Shown here: positions 1 through 8,895 of the stretch, piece by piece | Layout of the letters: each line of letters begins with the position of its first letter | How positions within the stretch are numbered: the first letter of the stretch is position 1 | DNA from: Terriglobia bacterium | GTDB lineage: Bacteria; Acidobacteriota; Terriglobia; Acidiferrales; UBA7541 | Length of the DNA: 55,615 nt | Direction of reading: 5' to 3' | Assembly (NCBI GenBank): GCA_020073375.1 | Contig: JAIQFG010000021.1 | Span: 1 to 55,615 of the forward strand | Made by a program: the position numbers and the translations under genes | Notes under the pieces: model-generated | The model's input: the letters and a program-made list of their open reading frames with translations, nothing else | Databases searched by the model: none | Told to the model about the DNA's origin: nothing

Positions 1-26
1 ATCGCCCTGCGTCTTCGATGTGTCAT
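1..26 (-). CDS. Possible start of a gene running off the left edge
   Basis: On the minus strand an ATG at 26 follows a GGAGGGG ribosome-binding sequence at good spacing. The frame stays open for the eight codons left in the window (MTHRRRRA). Too little is visible to name a product. The call rests only on the strong ribosome-binding site and the open frame. Confidence 0.3.
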
Positions 27-202
27 CCGAGCCCCTCCATCTTGCGCGTTCAGACACGCTGCGGGAATCTGCCGAACAGCGGGTTTTCCAAGCGTTCAGG
101 GAATTTGGGGTATTTTCGCGAACGCGCAACCGCCGCTTTGCGGCCGGCAAAATCGATAATTCGCGTCGTGGATTCCACGGAGAATTGCAGTCGAGCGCTG
201 AA

Positions 203-292
203 TGGCGGAGGAGGGGGGATTCGAACCCCCGAGACCCTTTCGGGCCTAACGGTTTTCAAGACCGCCGGATTCAACCGCTCTCCCACCCCTCC
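203..292 (-). tRNA. tRNA-Ser (anticodon TGA)
   Basis: The reverse complement folds as a 90-nt class II tRNA. The acceptor stem GGAGGGG pairs with CTCCTCC with one G-U pair, followed by discriminator G and an encoded CCA (203-205). The anticodon loop CTTGAAA gives anticodon TGA. A long variable arm (around CCCGAAAGGG) and a T arm with GGTTCGAATCC are present. The long variable arm and anticodon identify it as serine, reading UCA-type codons. Confidence 0.96.
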
Positions 293-543
293 GTTCGCTT
301 AGTTTAACTTGCAAGGCCTCAACCATCCAACAACGAAGACTGCGGCGTCAAATAATTCAAAACCCCAACAAAGTTCGGGCCCCCTGCCTCGCGGCGAACA
401 CAAATTGATTCACTCGGAACAGTTTCTGGTGTATTAAGTTGGGCATCTGGGCGGTCAAAAAGGAAAGCATTAGAACGGCTCCCATCCTCGCGCAACCGGG
501 TTCGGTGGAATGCTGTCCTGGGCAATAGATTTGGAGGAATGCA

Positions 544-939
544 ATGATGAAATTGCTTAAAATTATTTCCTTCGCGGTTGTCATCCTGTTGGCGGTTTCC
601 GTTCCGGTGCTCGCGCATCACGGCGGTGCGTCGTACGATACGTCGAAAACGATCACGGTGAAGGGAACGGTGACGGAATATATTTGGACGAATCCCCACG
701 TGCTCGTGAAACTCGACGGCAAGGATAACAGCGGCAACACGGTGCATTGGGTTGTCGAAGGTCAAAATCCGGTGTCCATGATGGCCATCAGCTGGACCAA
801 GAATACATTCAAGCCCGGAGATGAAGTCGAAATCGACGCCATGCCGGCCAAGAACGGCAATCCGGTCGCCTTCCTGGGGACCGTTAGCCCAACCGCACCG
901 AGAAAGCGAATCGTGATCAACGGCAAGCAGTTCCAGTAG
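544..939 (+). CDS. Exported DUF6152 family protein (copy 1)
   Basis: A 131-residue protein with a Sec signal peptide (about residues 1-24, ending VPVLA) and a mature N-terminus starting HHGG. A small beta-rich domain follows with NPHVLVKL, a WVVEG segment and KPGDEVEI, which is the DUF6152 pattern. Its function is unknown. A GGAG-type ribosome-binding site precedes the ATG. It is followed after 135 bp by the exported partner at 1075. A second copy of both families lies at 39917 and 38869, so the two are repeatedly neighbours in this genome. A role in binding a metal or an envelope ligand through the mature-terminal HH is only a guess. Confidence 0.85.
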   Translation: MMKLLKIISFAVVILLAVSVPVLAHHGGASYDTSKTITVKGTVTEYIWTNPHVLVKLDGKDNSGNTVHWVVEGQNPVSMMAISWTKNTFKPGDEVEIDAMPAKNGNPVAFLGTVSPTAPRKRIVINGKQFQ

Positions 940-1074
940 GAACTCTTCAGGCAAGCGAGCTTTCCGAAACGGCAGCCGGCTCGCGATTTTCAACGTCTGG
1001 TCCGTGATTTCGATTCTCTTCGTCGCTGAAAGATGCCTGGGATTGGGACCGAAACTGGCGGAGGGATTGCACAA

Positions 1075-2022
1075 ATGTCCAAGCGCATGGTGTTCTCGAT
1101 AGTTGCCCTGCTTGCGGGATTGACGATTTCTCCCGACTTTTCTCCCATTCTGGGCGCGCAAACCGCTCCGCCCAAGGCGGCGGGAGAAGAAGCGAAGCCG
1201 GAAAAATGGAACAATGTCCCGCCGACCAAACCTGAATACGCTGGGAAAAAATCGCCCCCGGCTCCGCGGCGCGATCTGTCCGGCATTTGGGACGCGGCTG
1301 AGGAAGACGGGGGACGGCAACCGAGCGGCGCGCTCGAACACGTGGCGCTGATTAAACCCCGGGGACAGGGCGTCGAAGGCGGGCAGCCGGACGAGACGGG
1401 CATTATGCGCCCGTTGCATTACACGCCATTGGGCCTGCAGGCGCTCAAGGCCAATAAGCCCTCCGGACCGAGCGTCAGACAAGTTCCCTCCGTGCTTGCA
1501 AACGATCCGCTGGATCAGTGCGACCCGATCGGTTTTCCCCGCATGGAGCTTTACGAATTGAGGACCATCGAACTCGCGCAGACCGCGAACCAGGTGATTT
1601 ACCTGAATTCATTTTATGGCAACTGGCGCATCATCTGGACCGATGGACGGGAACTCCCCAAGGATCCGGAGCCGCGCTGGAACGGGTACTCCGTCGGAAA
1701 ATGGGTGGACGACTACACGTTCGTGGTCGAGACGGTCGGGCTGAATCCCAGAAGCTGGCTCGATCACGCCGGCCGGCCGCACAGCGAGGAATTGCGTGTG
1801 GAGGAACGGTTTCACCGGGTGGACCATGACAACATGGAACTCACGGTGACGATTTACGACCCGAAGATGTACACCGAGCCCTGGCAGGGCCTGAACAAGT
1901 TTCCCCTGCACTTGCAACCAGCCGATTTCGATATGCCGGAGTTGATCTGCTCACCGATCGATATGCAGGAGTACAACAAGCAGGTTGGGAACGAGGTCCT
2001 TCCGTCGTCCGAAAAGAAGTAG
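1075..2022 (+). CDS. Exported hypothetical protein, DUF6152-associated (paralogue of 38869-39687)
   Basis: The start is placed at the ATG at 1075 (MSKRMVF), which gives a clear signal peptide, rather than at an upstream ATG at 1033. The product is about 315 residues. After a proline-rich linker the C-terminal half shares a pattern with the protein at 38869: WTDGR near a Pro-Trp stretch, SVGKW, FVV.TVG.N, a WLD..G..HSE block, ERF.RVDHD, and DPK..T.PW. It lies in tandem with the DUF6152 gene at 544. I do not recognise an enzymatic family. The shared D, H and W positions suggest a conserved exported domain of unknown function. Confidence 0.75.
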   Translation: MSKRMVFSIVALLAGLTISPDFSPILGAQTAPPKAAGEEAKPEKWNNVPPTKPEYAGKKSPPAPRRDLSGIWDAAEEDGGRQPSGALEHVALIKPRGQGVEGGQPDETGIMRPLHYTPLGLQALKANKPSGPSVRQVPSVLANDPLDQCDPIGFPRMELYELRTIELAQTANQVIYLNSFYGNWRIIWTDGRELPKDPEPRWNGYSVGKWVDDYTFVVETVGLNPRSWLDHAGRPHSEELRVEERFHRVDHDNMELTVTIYDPKMYTEPWQGLNKFPLHLQPADFDMPELICSPIDMQEYNKQVGNEVLPSSEKK

Positions 2023-2145
2023 TTAACCCGAATCTCTGTCTATGTTTGTGACACGGAGTTTGTGACACTGAAGTGCGCGAATGTCCGGCCACCCCGAAAG
2101 TCAATTCTATCCAGATATCCGGGCCATCCGCCCAATCGTTGCTAA

Positions 2146-3249
2146 TCACTCATCTCCGGGCGCGAGCGGGAACGGGACGGGCTGGCGGCGCTTTGCGGAA
2201 AGATCGAGAGCCTTTGTTAACATCAGGCGATTGTGGGCTTCGCGGGCGGTGGCGTGCTGCGTCTCCGCGCCGAGGGCTACGCGGTTGAGCCACGAATCGG
2301 TTTCTTCGCGCATGGGGCCGCGGAGTTCGCCGAGGGCGATGTCGCCGGGGGGATAGCTGCCCATGAAATCGACCAGGCGGGTTTTGTCGGGGGCGTAGCC
2401 TTCCGATTGCGGTGCGCTGACGGCGAGGACGATGTCGCGATGCGTGTCGTCGATGGTGAGCACGCCTTCGGTGCCGACGATTCCGACTTCCAGGCTGTAG
2501 ACGGCGGCGGGCCATGTGACTGGGAGCGCCCACGAAATGTTGAGGTGGTAGATGCAGCCGTCGCTGAACAGGATCATGCCGGCGGTGGCGTCGATGCCTT
2601 TGTAGAGCGGGCCCAGGACTTTGTCGTTCGAGCGGGCGTAGACTTCCGTGGGCGTTTTGGCTTCGAGGTACCACATGGCGATGTCGAGCGCGTGTGTGCC
2701 GGAAATTACCATGGGCGAAATGGTTTCGGGGGCGTTGCTGCGCTTGTAGTTGTCGATGGCGACCAGGCGGTTCATGAAGGCGCGCGAGGTGACCAGCGTG
2801 ATATCGCCGAGCGCGCCGGTGCGGACTTTTTCTTTTGCGGCCAGCCAGCGCCTGCGAAACCTTTGCGTGTAGCCTACGACGGCATCAACGCCGGACTTTT
2901 CGATGGCTTCCAGTACGGCGAACGATTCGGAAAGTTTGGTCGCCAGCGGTTTTTCGATGAGCATAGGCAAGCCGCGCTCGATCGCGCACAGGATGGGATC
3001 GACGTGCAGGTGCTCATCGGTGGCGATGATTGCGGCGGTCGCTTCCGGTCGCTTGAGCAGTTCGCGGTGATCGCCGGTTACGAAGTCAGCGCCGATCCTG
3101 GCGGCGACCTCGCGGGCGCGATCCGGATTTTTTTCCGCGATGCCGATCCAGTCGACGGCGCTGTGCCGCGCCGCGACCTCTCCTCGAAACAGGCCAACGC
3201 GTCCTGCACCCACGATGGCAAGGCCAATCCGCTTCGCTTTTTGCCTCAA
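2146..3249 (-). CDS. Gfo/Idh/MocA family oxidoreductase
   Basis: A 367-residue protein with an N-terminal Rossmann fold: GAGRVG at residues 14-19 binds NAD(P), and the EKP motif at 99-101 is the hallmark of the family. The C-terminal alpha/beta substrate domain contains a GTHALD segment, with the histidine expected near the active site. These enzymes oxidise or reduce sugar-like substrates; the substrate cannot be read from sequence. The start is a TTG at 3249 preceded by GAGGAGA. No ATG fits the length better. It is divergent from the MFS carrier at 3474, so the two may act on the same compound, which is an inference from position. Confidence 0.88.
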   Translation of the reverse strand: MRQKAKRIGLAIVGAGRVGLFRGEVAARHSAVDWIGIAEKNPDRAREVAARIGADFVTGDHRELLKRPEATAAIIATDEHLHVDPILCAIERGLPMLIEKPLATKLSESFAVLEAIEKSGVDAVVGYTQRFRRRWLAAKEKVRTGALGDITLVTSRAFMNRLVAIDNYKRSNAPETISPMVISGTHALDIAMWYLEAKTPTEVYARSNDKVLGPLYKGIDATAGMILFSDGCIYHLNISWALPVTWPAAVYSLEVGIVGTEGVLTIDDTHRDIVLAVSAPQSEGYAPDKTRLVDFMGSYPPGDIALGELRGPMREETDSWLNRVALGAETQHATAREAHNRLMLTKALDLSAKRRQPVPFPLAPGDE

Positions 3250-3473
3250 TGCCTGTCTCCTCGATTCGAGATCGGATGATGCATGCTAATTCGCACAAAT
3301 TATTTTTGCAGCGTAACAGGTTATCACGCGGCTTTCCAGAAAGGTGCACGCAAGGCGGGAAACAGGTACGGATGACCAAGGAGAAATATCGCCACGTCGG
3401 ATTTATTTTGTGTCTTGCGATACTATCGGTCGCACATGCCGCGCCACATGGATTGCACAAGCCGGGTCACGCG

Positions 3474-4712
3474 ATGAAGGTGCGCTGGCGGATTTGCCTC
3501 CTGCTTTTTCTAACCTGGCTGATGTCGTACATCGATCGCAGTCTGATGCCGATGGCCATTCCCCTGATTGGCCAGGAATTTCATCTGAGCCCCACGGTGA
3601 TGGGCGTGGTCCTCAGCGCGTTTTTCATCGGCTACGCCTCAATGCAGATTCCCGGCGGCATGATCGCGGACAAATTCGGAGCGCGAAAGACCATCACGCT
3701 GGGTGTCGCTTCCTGGTCGTTGTTCAGTCTTTTGACGGGCACGATCGGCAGCCTGGCGAGCCTGATCGGGGTGCGCATCCTGTTCGGGCTCGGCGAAGGG
3801 ATGCATCCGCCCGCCGCGTTCAAGGCGCTCTCCGCGTGGTTCAACAGCGCAGAGCGGGCGCGGGCCAACGGTCTGGTGATGTCGTCCAACACGATTGGCC
3901 CGATGATCGCGCCGATCCTGTTCGCCACGGTGATGGGCGCGTTTGGCTGGCGCAAAGCGTTTTATCTGGTCTCCATTCCGGGATTTCTCATTACGCTTGC
4001 CGTGTACTGGTATTTACGGGACACACCGGCGCAACATCCGCACATGAACGCGGGGGAACTGGCGGAGATTGGCGCGGAGAGCGAGAGCCAGGAAAAACTT
4101 TCTTTTCGCGAGCTATTCCAATACAAATCGCTGTGGCAGCTGTTTTTTATTTACATGGCGTGGGACGTGACCTGGTGGGGTTTTCAGGCGTGGCTGCCGT
4201 CTTATTTGCTGAAGGTCCGGCACTTTACGCTGGTGAACACGGGCGCGGTGGCGGGGTTGCCGTTTGCGGCCGGATTTGTCGGCTTGTTGATTGCTTCCTA
4301 TATTGCGGACTGGACAGGGAAACGCAAGGCTGTTCTGGTTTCGGTTCTGCTGGGAAATGCGCTGTTCATGCTGCTGACGGCGACGGCGGGCAGCGCCAGG
4401 ATGGCCGTCATTTTTTTATCAGCGACAGGATTTTTTCTTCCGGCGATCCAGGGTCCGTTCTGGTCGCTGGCCATGGATCTGCTGCCTTCGCGTGTGATGG
4501 GTTATTCGTCGGGGTTCATCAACACAGGCGGGCAGATCGCGGGGATCGCGTCTCCGATCGTCATCGGGGCGCTCATTCAGTTCACGGGGCATTATGACGC
4601 GGGATTTATTTTCATGGCGCTATCGGCGGGCGTTTCGGCGGTGCTCGTCGCCGCGATCCGGGCGCCCAAAGTGCAGGCGGGTGCTCGCATGGCTGCATCG
4701 CCCGTGAAGTGA
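3474..4712 (+). CDS. MFS transporter, anion:cation symporter (ACS)-like
   Basis: A protein of about 412 residues with twelve predicted membrane segments. The N-terminus (MKVRWRICLLLFLTW, then YIDRS) is typical of ACS-type carriers. Loop 2-3 carries the MFS signature GMIADKFGARK. The frame is open further upstream (ATGs at 3249 and 3372), but those would add a second hydrophobic segment before the usual family start, so 3474 is preferred; its ribosome-binding site is weak. ACS carriers import organic anions such as sugar acids. The divergent Gfo/Idh/MocA oxidoreductase would suit a sugar-acid pathway, but this is an inference. Confidence 0.85.
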   Translation: MKVRWRICLLLFLTWLMSYIDRSLMPMAIPLIGQEFHLSPTVMGVVLSAFFIGYASMQIPGGMIADKFGARKTITLGVASWSLFSLLTGTIGSLASLIGVRILFGLGEGMHPPAAFKALSAWFNSAERARANGLVMSSNTIGPMIAPILFATVMGAFGWRKAFYLVSIPGFLITLAVYWYLRDTPAQHPHMNAGELAEIGAESESQEKLSFRELFQYKSLWQLFFIYMAWDVTWWGFQAWLPSYLLKVRHFTLVNTGAVAGLPFAAGFVGLLIASYIADWTGKRKAVLVSVLLGNALFMLLTATAGSARMAVIFLSATGFFLPAIQGPFWSLAMDLLPSRVMGYSSGFINTGGQIAGIASPIVIGALIQFTGHYDAGFIFMALSAGVSAVLVAAIRAPKVQAGARMAASPVK

Positions 4713-4780
4713 TTCAACGAAATGATCGGTGCGCGGCCGATCAGCCGAACTTTGTTTTCAAACCCGCCGCTTCGCTTTCT

Positions 4781-6388
4781 CTACTTCGCCGATTTTCCGG
4801 CGGGACTCGCCAGATAAAAGTAGCCAACCTTGTTATTCGACGGGCTGCCGTACCACATTTTTCCCTCGGAATCGCGGAAGAATTCGCGAATCGTGTTTTC
4901 GGAATGCGGGAAAGGATATTCGGTGATCTTGCCGGTTCTGGGATCGATGCGGCCGAGGACGTCCATGTAGTAGGACGAGTACCAGACTTGCTGGTCGGTA
5001 TCGATGCCGATCCCGTAAGGGAACACGTCCTTGCCGCCGGGCAGATCGTATTCCTTGAACGTTTCGGTCTTGGGATCGAAGCGGCCGACCTTGCCGTTTT
5101 GATATTCGCCGAACCACAGGATGCCGGCGGAATCGAATTCCAGGCGCCGCTCGTAGCCGTCTTTTGTGGGCACGGTCCACTGCTGGATCTTCAGCGTCTT
5201 CCAATCGGCTTTTCCGATCTGGCCCGTGCCGGGATTGGTGAACCAGATGTTGCCGTCCTTGTCGGGTTCCAGGCCATAGGTGTGGTCGGCCACGCCCCAG
5301 AAGTCCTTGAACTTTCCGGTCTCGCGGTCGTAACGCGTGAGCGGATATCCGGTGGCCCAGGCGTTTCCGTCAGGATCGAAGCGAACCGTGTGCCGCGACC
5401 CGCCGTCCTCGGTACCCACCTTGTCAGGAAGGTACGCATCCTGAAACTCGGTGATTTTCTGCGTCTTGGGATCCCAGCGGCCCAACCTGTTCGTGGCTTG
5501 CTCGGTAAGCCACACCGATCCGTCCGGCGCCTCGACGGCGGAATGCACGGCCGCGGTGCCCTCGGCGGGAACGGGGAAGTCCTCGACCGCTCCGGTTTTG
5601 GGATCGAGGCGCGAAATTTTATTGGCGATGCCGAAATTGGGAATCCAGATGTAGCCGTCCTTGCCGGGCGCGGCGCTGAAGGGCATGCGGCTGGGGCCGG
5701 GCATTTCGTATTCCACGTAGACGATGTTCAGCGCGTCGCCCGTGAATTTGCGCGTGGTGTTTTTATAATCCGGAAGGTCGGCGGGAGATTTTGCGAGCGT
5801 GGCGTCCTGGCCGAACGAGTTGTTCAGGAATTCGGCCACCTCCTTGGCGTCCTTGTCGTTAAACCGCCAGCCCAGGCTGAAGTGCATGGCGTCGCGCATG
5901 AACTGCACGCGGTCGTTCCAGCCGTCCAGGTCGCGGCGCATGGAGGCCATGCGCGTCTGGAATCCGTGGCAGACGAAGCAGTGGGCGTATAGCGTATCCT
6001 TTCCCGTGGACGCGGGGATCAGTTGCTTGGCCTGGTAAATGGAAAGCTCGCTCCAGCGGATGGGGGCCTTCAGCAGGGCCAGGTCTTGCGAAGCGTCCTG
6101 ATTTTCGGTGAGCGTCAGCGCGGGGATCTGGTCCGTGCGGAATCCGGTGGCGCGGGAGGTGACGCGGTATTCTCCGGCCGGAAGTTTTTCGACGCGGTAG
6201 CGGCCCTCGCTGTTCGAGAGCACGATGAACGACATGCGCGTCTTGGCGTTTTGCGCCTGCACGAACGCGCCCTCAAACGGCGCGCCGTCCGGGCCCTTCA
6301 CCGTTCCGGTGAGTGTGGCGGCGAAACACGCCGAGCTCGCGAAAATGTACAGGCTGATCACAGCCAGGAAATTTCTGATTTGTCGCAT
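4781..6388 (-). CDS. Exported carboxypeptidase-regulatory / haem-motif / Vgb-like propeller protein
   Basis: A 535-residue exported protein. The ATG at 6388 has a GGAG site and gives a signal peptide ending near ACFA. In order: a carboxypeptidase-regulatory-like beta-sandwich (about 25-105), a helical section with one CFVCH haem-binding motif (137-141), then repeated blades of the streptogramin-lyase (Vgb) type from about 225 to the end, with recurring FDPKT and IW. segments. The propeller resembles virginiamycin B lyase, but the haem motif and regulatory domain make true lyase activity doubtful. It is the last gene of a minus-strand cytochrome group (8895 to 4781), so a periplasmic redox role is more likely. 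Confidence 0.82.
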   Translation of the reverse strand: MRQIRNFLAVISLYIFASSACFAATLTGTVKGPDGAPFEGAFVQAQNAKTRMSFIVLSNSEGRYRVEKLPAGEYRVTSRATGFRTDQIPALTLTENQDASQDLALLKAPIRWSELSIYQAKQLIPASTGKDTLYAHCFVCHGFQTRMASMRRDLDGWNDRVQFMRDAMHFSLGWRFNDKDAKEVAEFLNNSFGQDATLAKSPADLPDYKNTTRKFTGDALNIVYVEYEMPGPSRMPFSAAPGKDGYIWIPNFGIANKISRLDPKTGAVEDFPVPAEGTAAVHSAVEAPDGSVWLTEQATNRLGRWDPKTQKITEFQDAYLPDKVGTEDGGSRHTVRFDPDGNAWATGYPLTRYDRETGKFKDFWGVADHTYGLEPDKDGNIWFTNPGTGQIGKADWKTLKIQQWTVPTKDGYERRLEFDSAGILWFGEYQNGKVGRFDPKTETFKEYDLPGGKDVFPYGIGIDTDQQVWYSSYYMDVLGRIDPRTGKITEYPFPHSENTIREFFRDSEGKMWYGSPSNNKVGYFYLASPAGKSAK

Positions 6389-6542
6389 CGTGGCTCCGTG
6401 TCTTTCCCCGTTTGCGCGCCGCAATGCAGGGAACGCCCTTTCTGGGGGCATGGGTTCTGGAATGATTCTACTGAGCGCGATTATTATGTGGCATCCGGGC
6501 GGAATTTTGAAGTGCGGTTTTTGCGGGGCGCGGGAAGATGTG

Positions 6543-6648
6543 AGTAGCACAGCCACTCCTGGCTGTGTGATTTTGTAGACGATAAATGTGCCGTCTCTTT
6601 AATTGCGATCAAAGAAACCACACAGGCAAGAGTGCCTGTGCTACTGAG
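6543..6648. repeat. Intergenic GTAG/CTAC hairpin element, core type B
   Basis: The left arm (AGTAGCACAGCCACTC then CTGGCTGTGTG) and right arm (CACAGGCAAGAGTGCCTGTG then CTACTGA) are imperfect inverted copies about 50 bp apart, and each arm is itself a hairpin. It lies between the Vgb-like gene start and the downstream end of the cytochrome gene at 6662. A relative lies at 34809. Confidence 0.85.
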
Positions 6649-6661
6649 ACCCGCCGTGGCG

Positions 6662-7693
6662 TTACGGTTCGAGCGAAGCCAAATACGCCGTAATCGCCAA
6701 TATATCGTCCTGCGTCAAATTCTGGACAACCGGCCGCATGAGTTGTGTCCCGGGGCCGTTGCGCGTGTATTGCTGCATGTCGTAGAGCTGGCGCGCAAGA
6801 TAGCTGGGGGAGCGGCCGGCGAGCGGAGGGAAATTGCCGTTGCCTTTCAGGCCTTCGCCGTGACAGGCGGCGCACGCGACGGTTTTTCCGGAGCCGCCGC
6901 GCAGGACCAAGTCTTCGCCGCGCTTCAGGCTACCGGTGGGGACGTAGGCGATCCATGAGGACCTGGGGCTATGCAGCTCGGTCTCTTCCAGGCTAGTAGG
7001 CATTTCCAGTAGGCGGTTGCCGAGCGGCTCGGTCTCGTTTCCTTCCACGGGGGCCCAGAAGAAGCCGCCCACGTTGTGGTTCTTGGGCACGGTGTCGGTT
7101 TCGACCACTTTGATCCACGGGGTCATTTTGATCGAGGCAAAATATTTTGCGGCGGCGATGGCTTCTTCCTGCGTCAAGCCCGCCGCGTTTCCGGCCATGG
7201 TGGCCGTGTTTCGCTTGCCCTGATCCGCACTTTTTCGCGCGCCAGCCTTGAAGTCGGCCAGTTGCTCGAGGATGTAGCCCTCGGGCAAACCGGCGATGCC
7301 GGCGTTTTCAGGGCGGCCTTTTCCGTTGGTCAGGTGGCACCAGGCGCAGCTTCCGATCCATGGATTCGCAGTGGGAGAGCGGCGATGCGCCACGATCGTG
7401 GGCATCGGAGGATGGTCTTGCGGAAACCAATCGAGAACGGTGGAGCTGTCCGCAAGCTGTTTCCCGGTATAGGAGACGCTGCTGCCCGGGAGAGTTGAAG
7501 TCGCTGACAGCTGAGCATCCGTGGGCGGGGCGGGCGGAGGAGGAGGCGGGCCGACGGCCACGGCGTACGCCCAGGGCACGGGATGCTGGGCGGGGGGCTG
7601 AGCTTGCTGAGGCGGCGCCGCGATCGCTGCCGCCGAAAACAATGCCATCACAGCAAACGAAGCGAAGACTTGCGGTCGAAAATGGTTCGCCAT
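6662..7693 (-). CDS. Exported dihaem c-type cytochrome
   Basis: A 343-residue protein. The ATG at 7693 has GGAGG seven bases upstream; a TTG at 7705 is a less likely start. Signal peptide about 1-26, then a proline-rich linker (27-57) that is unusually rich in Pro and Ala. Two class I cytochrome c domains follow, with CAWCH at 116-120 and CAACH at 274-278. The second domain has the PPLAGR and ITAYLASL elements typical of small cytochromes. The protein would carry electrons in the periplasm. It starts 32 bp after the stop of the tetrahaem-type relative at 7726, so both are probably co-transcribed. Confidence 0.9.
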   Translation of the reverse strand: MANHFRPQVFASFAVMALFSAAAIAAPPQQAQPPAQHPVPWAYAVAVGPPPPPPAPPTDAQLSATSTLPGSSVSYTGKQLADSSTVLDWFPQDHPPMPTIVAHRRSPTANPWIGSCAWCHLTNGKGRPENAGIAGLPEGYILEQLADFKAGARKSADQGKRNTATMAGNAAGLTQEEAIAAAKYFASIKMTPWIKVVETDTVPKNHNVGGFFWAPVEGNETEPLGNRLLEMPTSLEETELHSPRSSWIAYVPTGSLKRGEDLVLRGGSGKTVACAACHGEGLKGNGNFPPLAGRSPSYLARQLYDMQQYTRNGPGTQLMRPVVQNLTQDDILAITAYLASLEP

Positions 7694-7725
7694 AAACGCC
7701 TCCAAAAATTTGTTCTGCCCGACGG

Positions 7726-8895
7726 TTAGCGCGACGCGGGCTTCGCGAATTTATCCGCGGCGACCGGCGCGTTCGCCTTAATCTCGGTTAATTCCGTGGT
7801 CGATTGGCCGTCCACCCAGGTTTCCTGCCAATGGAAGGGCATTTTGACCCCGGAGACGGCGCGATAATCGGAATAATCGACGTGCAGGGGAATGTGTCCC
7901 ACTACCGTGTCGACAAAGCGCGTCGCTCGCAAAAGCAGGCCCGAATCTTTATCGAAGAAAAGCTTTACTTGGGTGCCGCCCGCCGCGGTGGCTTCCACGA
8001 CCTGTACGGGGTGATTGTCGATCGTAACCGCCGGGAAGCCGGCGTGCCATTTGCTCAAATTTTGCTTGAGCATTCCGGGAAAAGCGAGATCGGCGTCCAG
8101 TCTGGCGCCGTCCAGATCTCCTCCGGTCAGCAGGATCATGGGCACGGGTTCATTCACCGAGGCGATCCAGGCTTCGCTGCCGTTATATGTCGTCGTAGCG
8201 GCGCCCGCGGAAAGATGATTGGTGACGGTCAGCATACCGGGAGCCTTGGCATAAATTTCCGACGCGACCTTCTGAAATTCGGTGTCGAACCCGTTGTAGG
8301 TTCCCTTCGCGGTGAAGCTGGTTACCTTCGCCAGATTCTGCGTGCCGCCGACGGCTTGAATATATTTGTCGAGGATTTTTTCAGCAGCGGCGGACGTATC
8401 GGCGGTGCCTGGAAGCACTTCCACCAAATCAGGATCTTGCGCCGGGGGCGGGCCGTACTGATCGGCCAGGCTCGGGATAACCGCGGGAATCTGGTAGCCA
8501 CGGTGGCAGGTGTAGCACGTAACCTTGCGCTCCATGCCGAAGTCGGCGCGGTTGATCAGGTTTTCCATCAGGACCATGCGGCGCGCGGTGTTCTTGAGCG
8601 GCGTGTCGTCGGCGTAGTGGTCCCAGTTGCCGGCGCTTTCCTTGGCGTGGCAGTCAATGCAGTTCATGTTCAGCGAGGCGGAGAAGAAGCCCATGACGCC
8701 CATGAATTCGTTCACGGGAATGCCGCGGAGCACTTGGATGTTCTTGAAGGCTTCTTCCGACATCTGCGGCTTTGCATTCCCGCCGGCCATGCTGGATTGG
8801 CTGCTCGCCCACGGGGCCGCCAGGAGGCACACGACCAGGGTTCCCACGGCACAACGAATCGATTGCCTGCATTGGCGCCCGCATTGGAACTTCAT
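7726..8895 (-). CDS. Photosynthetic reaction centre cytochrome c subunit family protein
   Basis: A 389-residue exported protein. The ATG at 8895 is preceded by AAGGAGG. A signal peptide ends near residue 34. The N-terminal part carries two haem motifs, CIDCH (79-83) and CYTCH (127-131), with the upstream pattern of the reaction-centre cytochrome family: an LRGIPVNEFM segment and later a RRMVLMENLI helix that supplies methionine ligands. Residues from about 165 on form a beta-rich domain resembling outer-membrane lipoprotein-sorting-type folds. Acidobacteriota that are not phototrophic commonly encode such proteins, so the name should not be taken as evidence for photosynthesis. First gene of the cytochrome group. 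Confidence 0.88.
   Translation of the reverse strand: MKFQCGRQCRQSIRCAVGTLVVCLLAAPWASSQSSMAGGNAKPQMSEEAFKNIQVLRGIPVNEFMGVMGFFSASLNMNCIDCHAKESAGNWDHYADDTPLKNTARRMVLMENLINRADFGMERKVTCYTCHRGYQIPAVIPSLADQYGPPPAQDPDLVEVLPGTADTSAAAEKILDKYIQAVGGTQNLAKVTSFTAKGTYNGFDTEFQKVASEIYAKAPGMLTVTNHLSAGAATTTYNGSEAWIASVNEPVPMILLTGGDLDGARLDADLAFPGMLKQNLSKWHAGFPAVTIDNHPVQVVEATAAGGTQVKLFFDKDSGLLLRATRFVDTVVGHIPLHVDYSDYRAVSGVKMPFHWQETWVDGQSTTELTEIKANAPVAADKFAKPASR

Noticed and set aside
2233..3279. A long open frame (348 codons) on the plus strand
   Set aside because: It is antisense to the Gfo/Idh/MocA gene, which has clear motifs. Its product has no family pattern and is a result of GC-rich codon use.
4709..5992. 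A 427-codon open frame on the plus strand
   Set aside because: It lies opposite the Vgb-like gene, has no ribosome-binding site or motif, and is best explained as a shadow of that gene.
4781..6388. Streptogramin (virginiamycin B) resistance gene
   Set aside because: The propeller is only part of a fusion with a haem motif and signal peptide, in a cytochrome group; resistance is not supported.
7726..8895. Evidence for phototrophy from the reaction-centre cytochrome relative
   Set aside because: No reaction-centre, chlorophyll or carotenoid gene is present, and the family is common in non-phototrophic Acidobacteriota.
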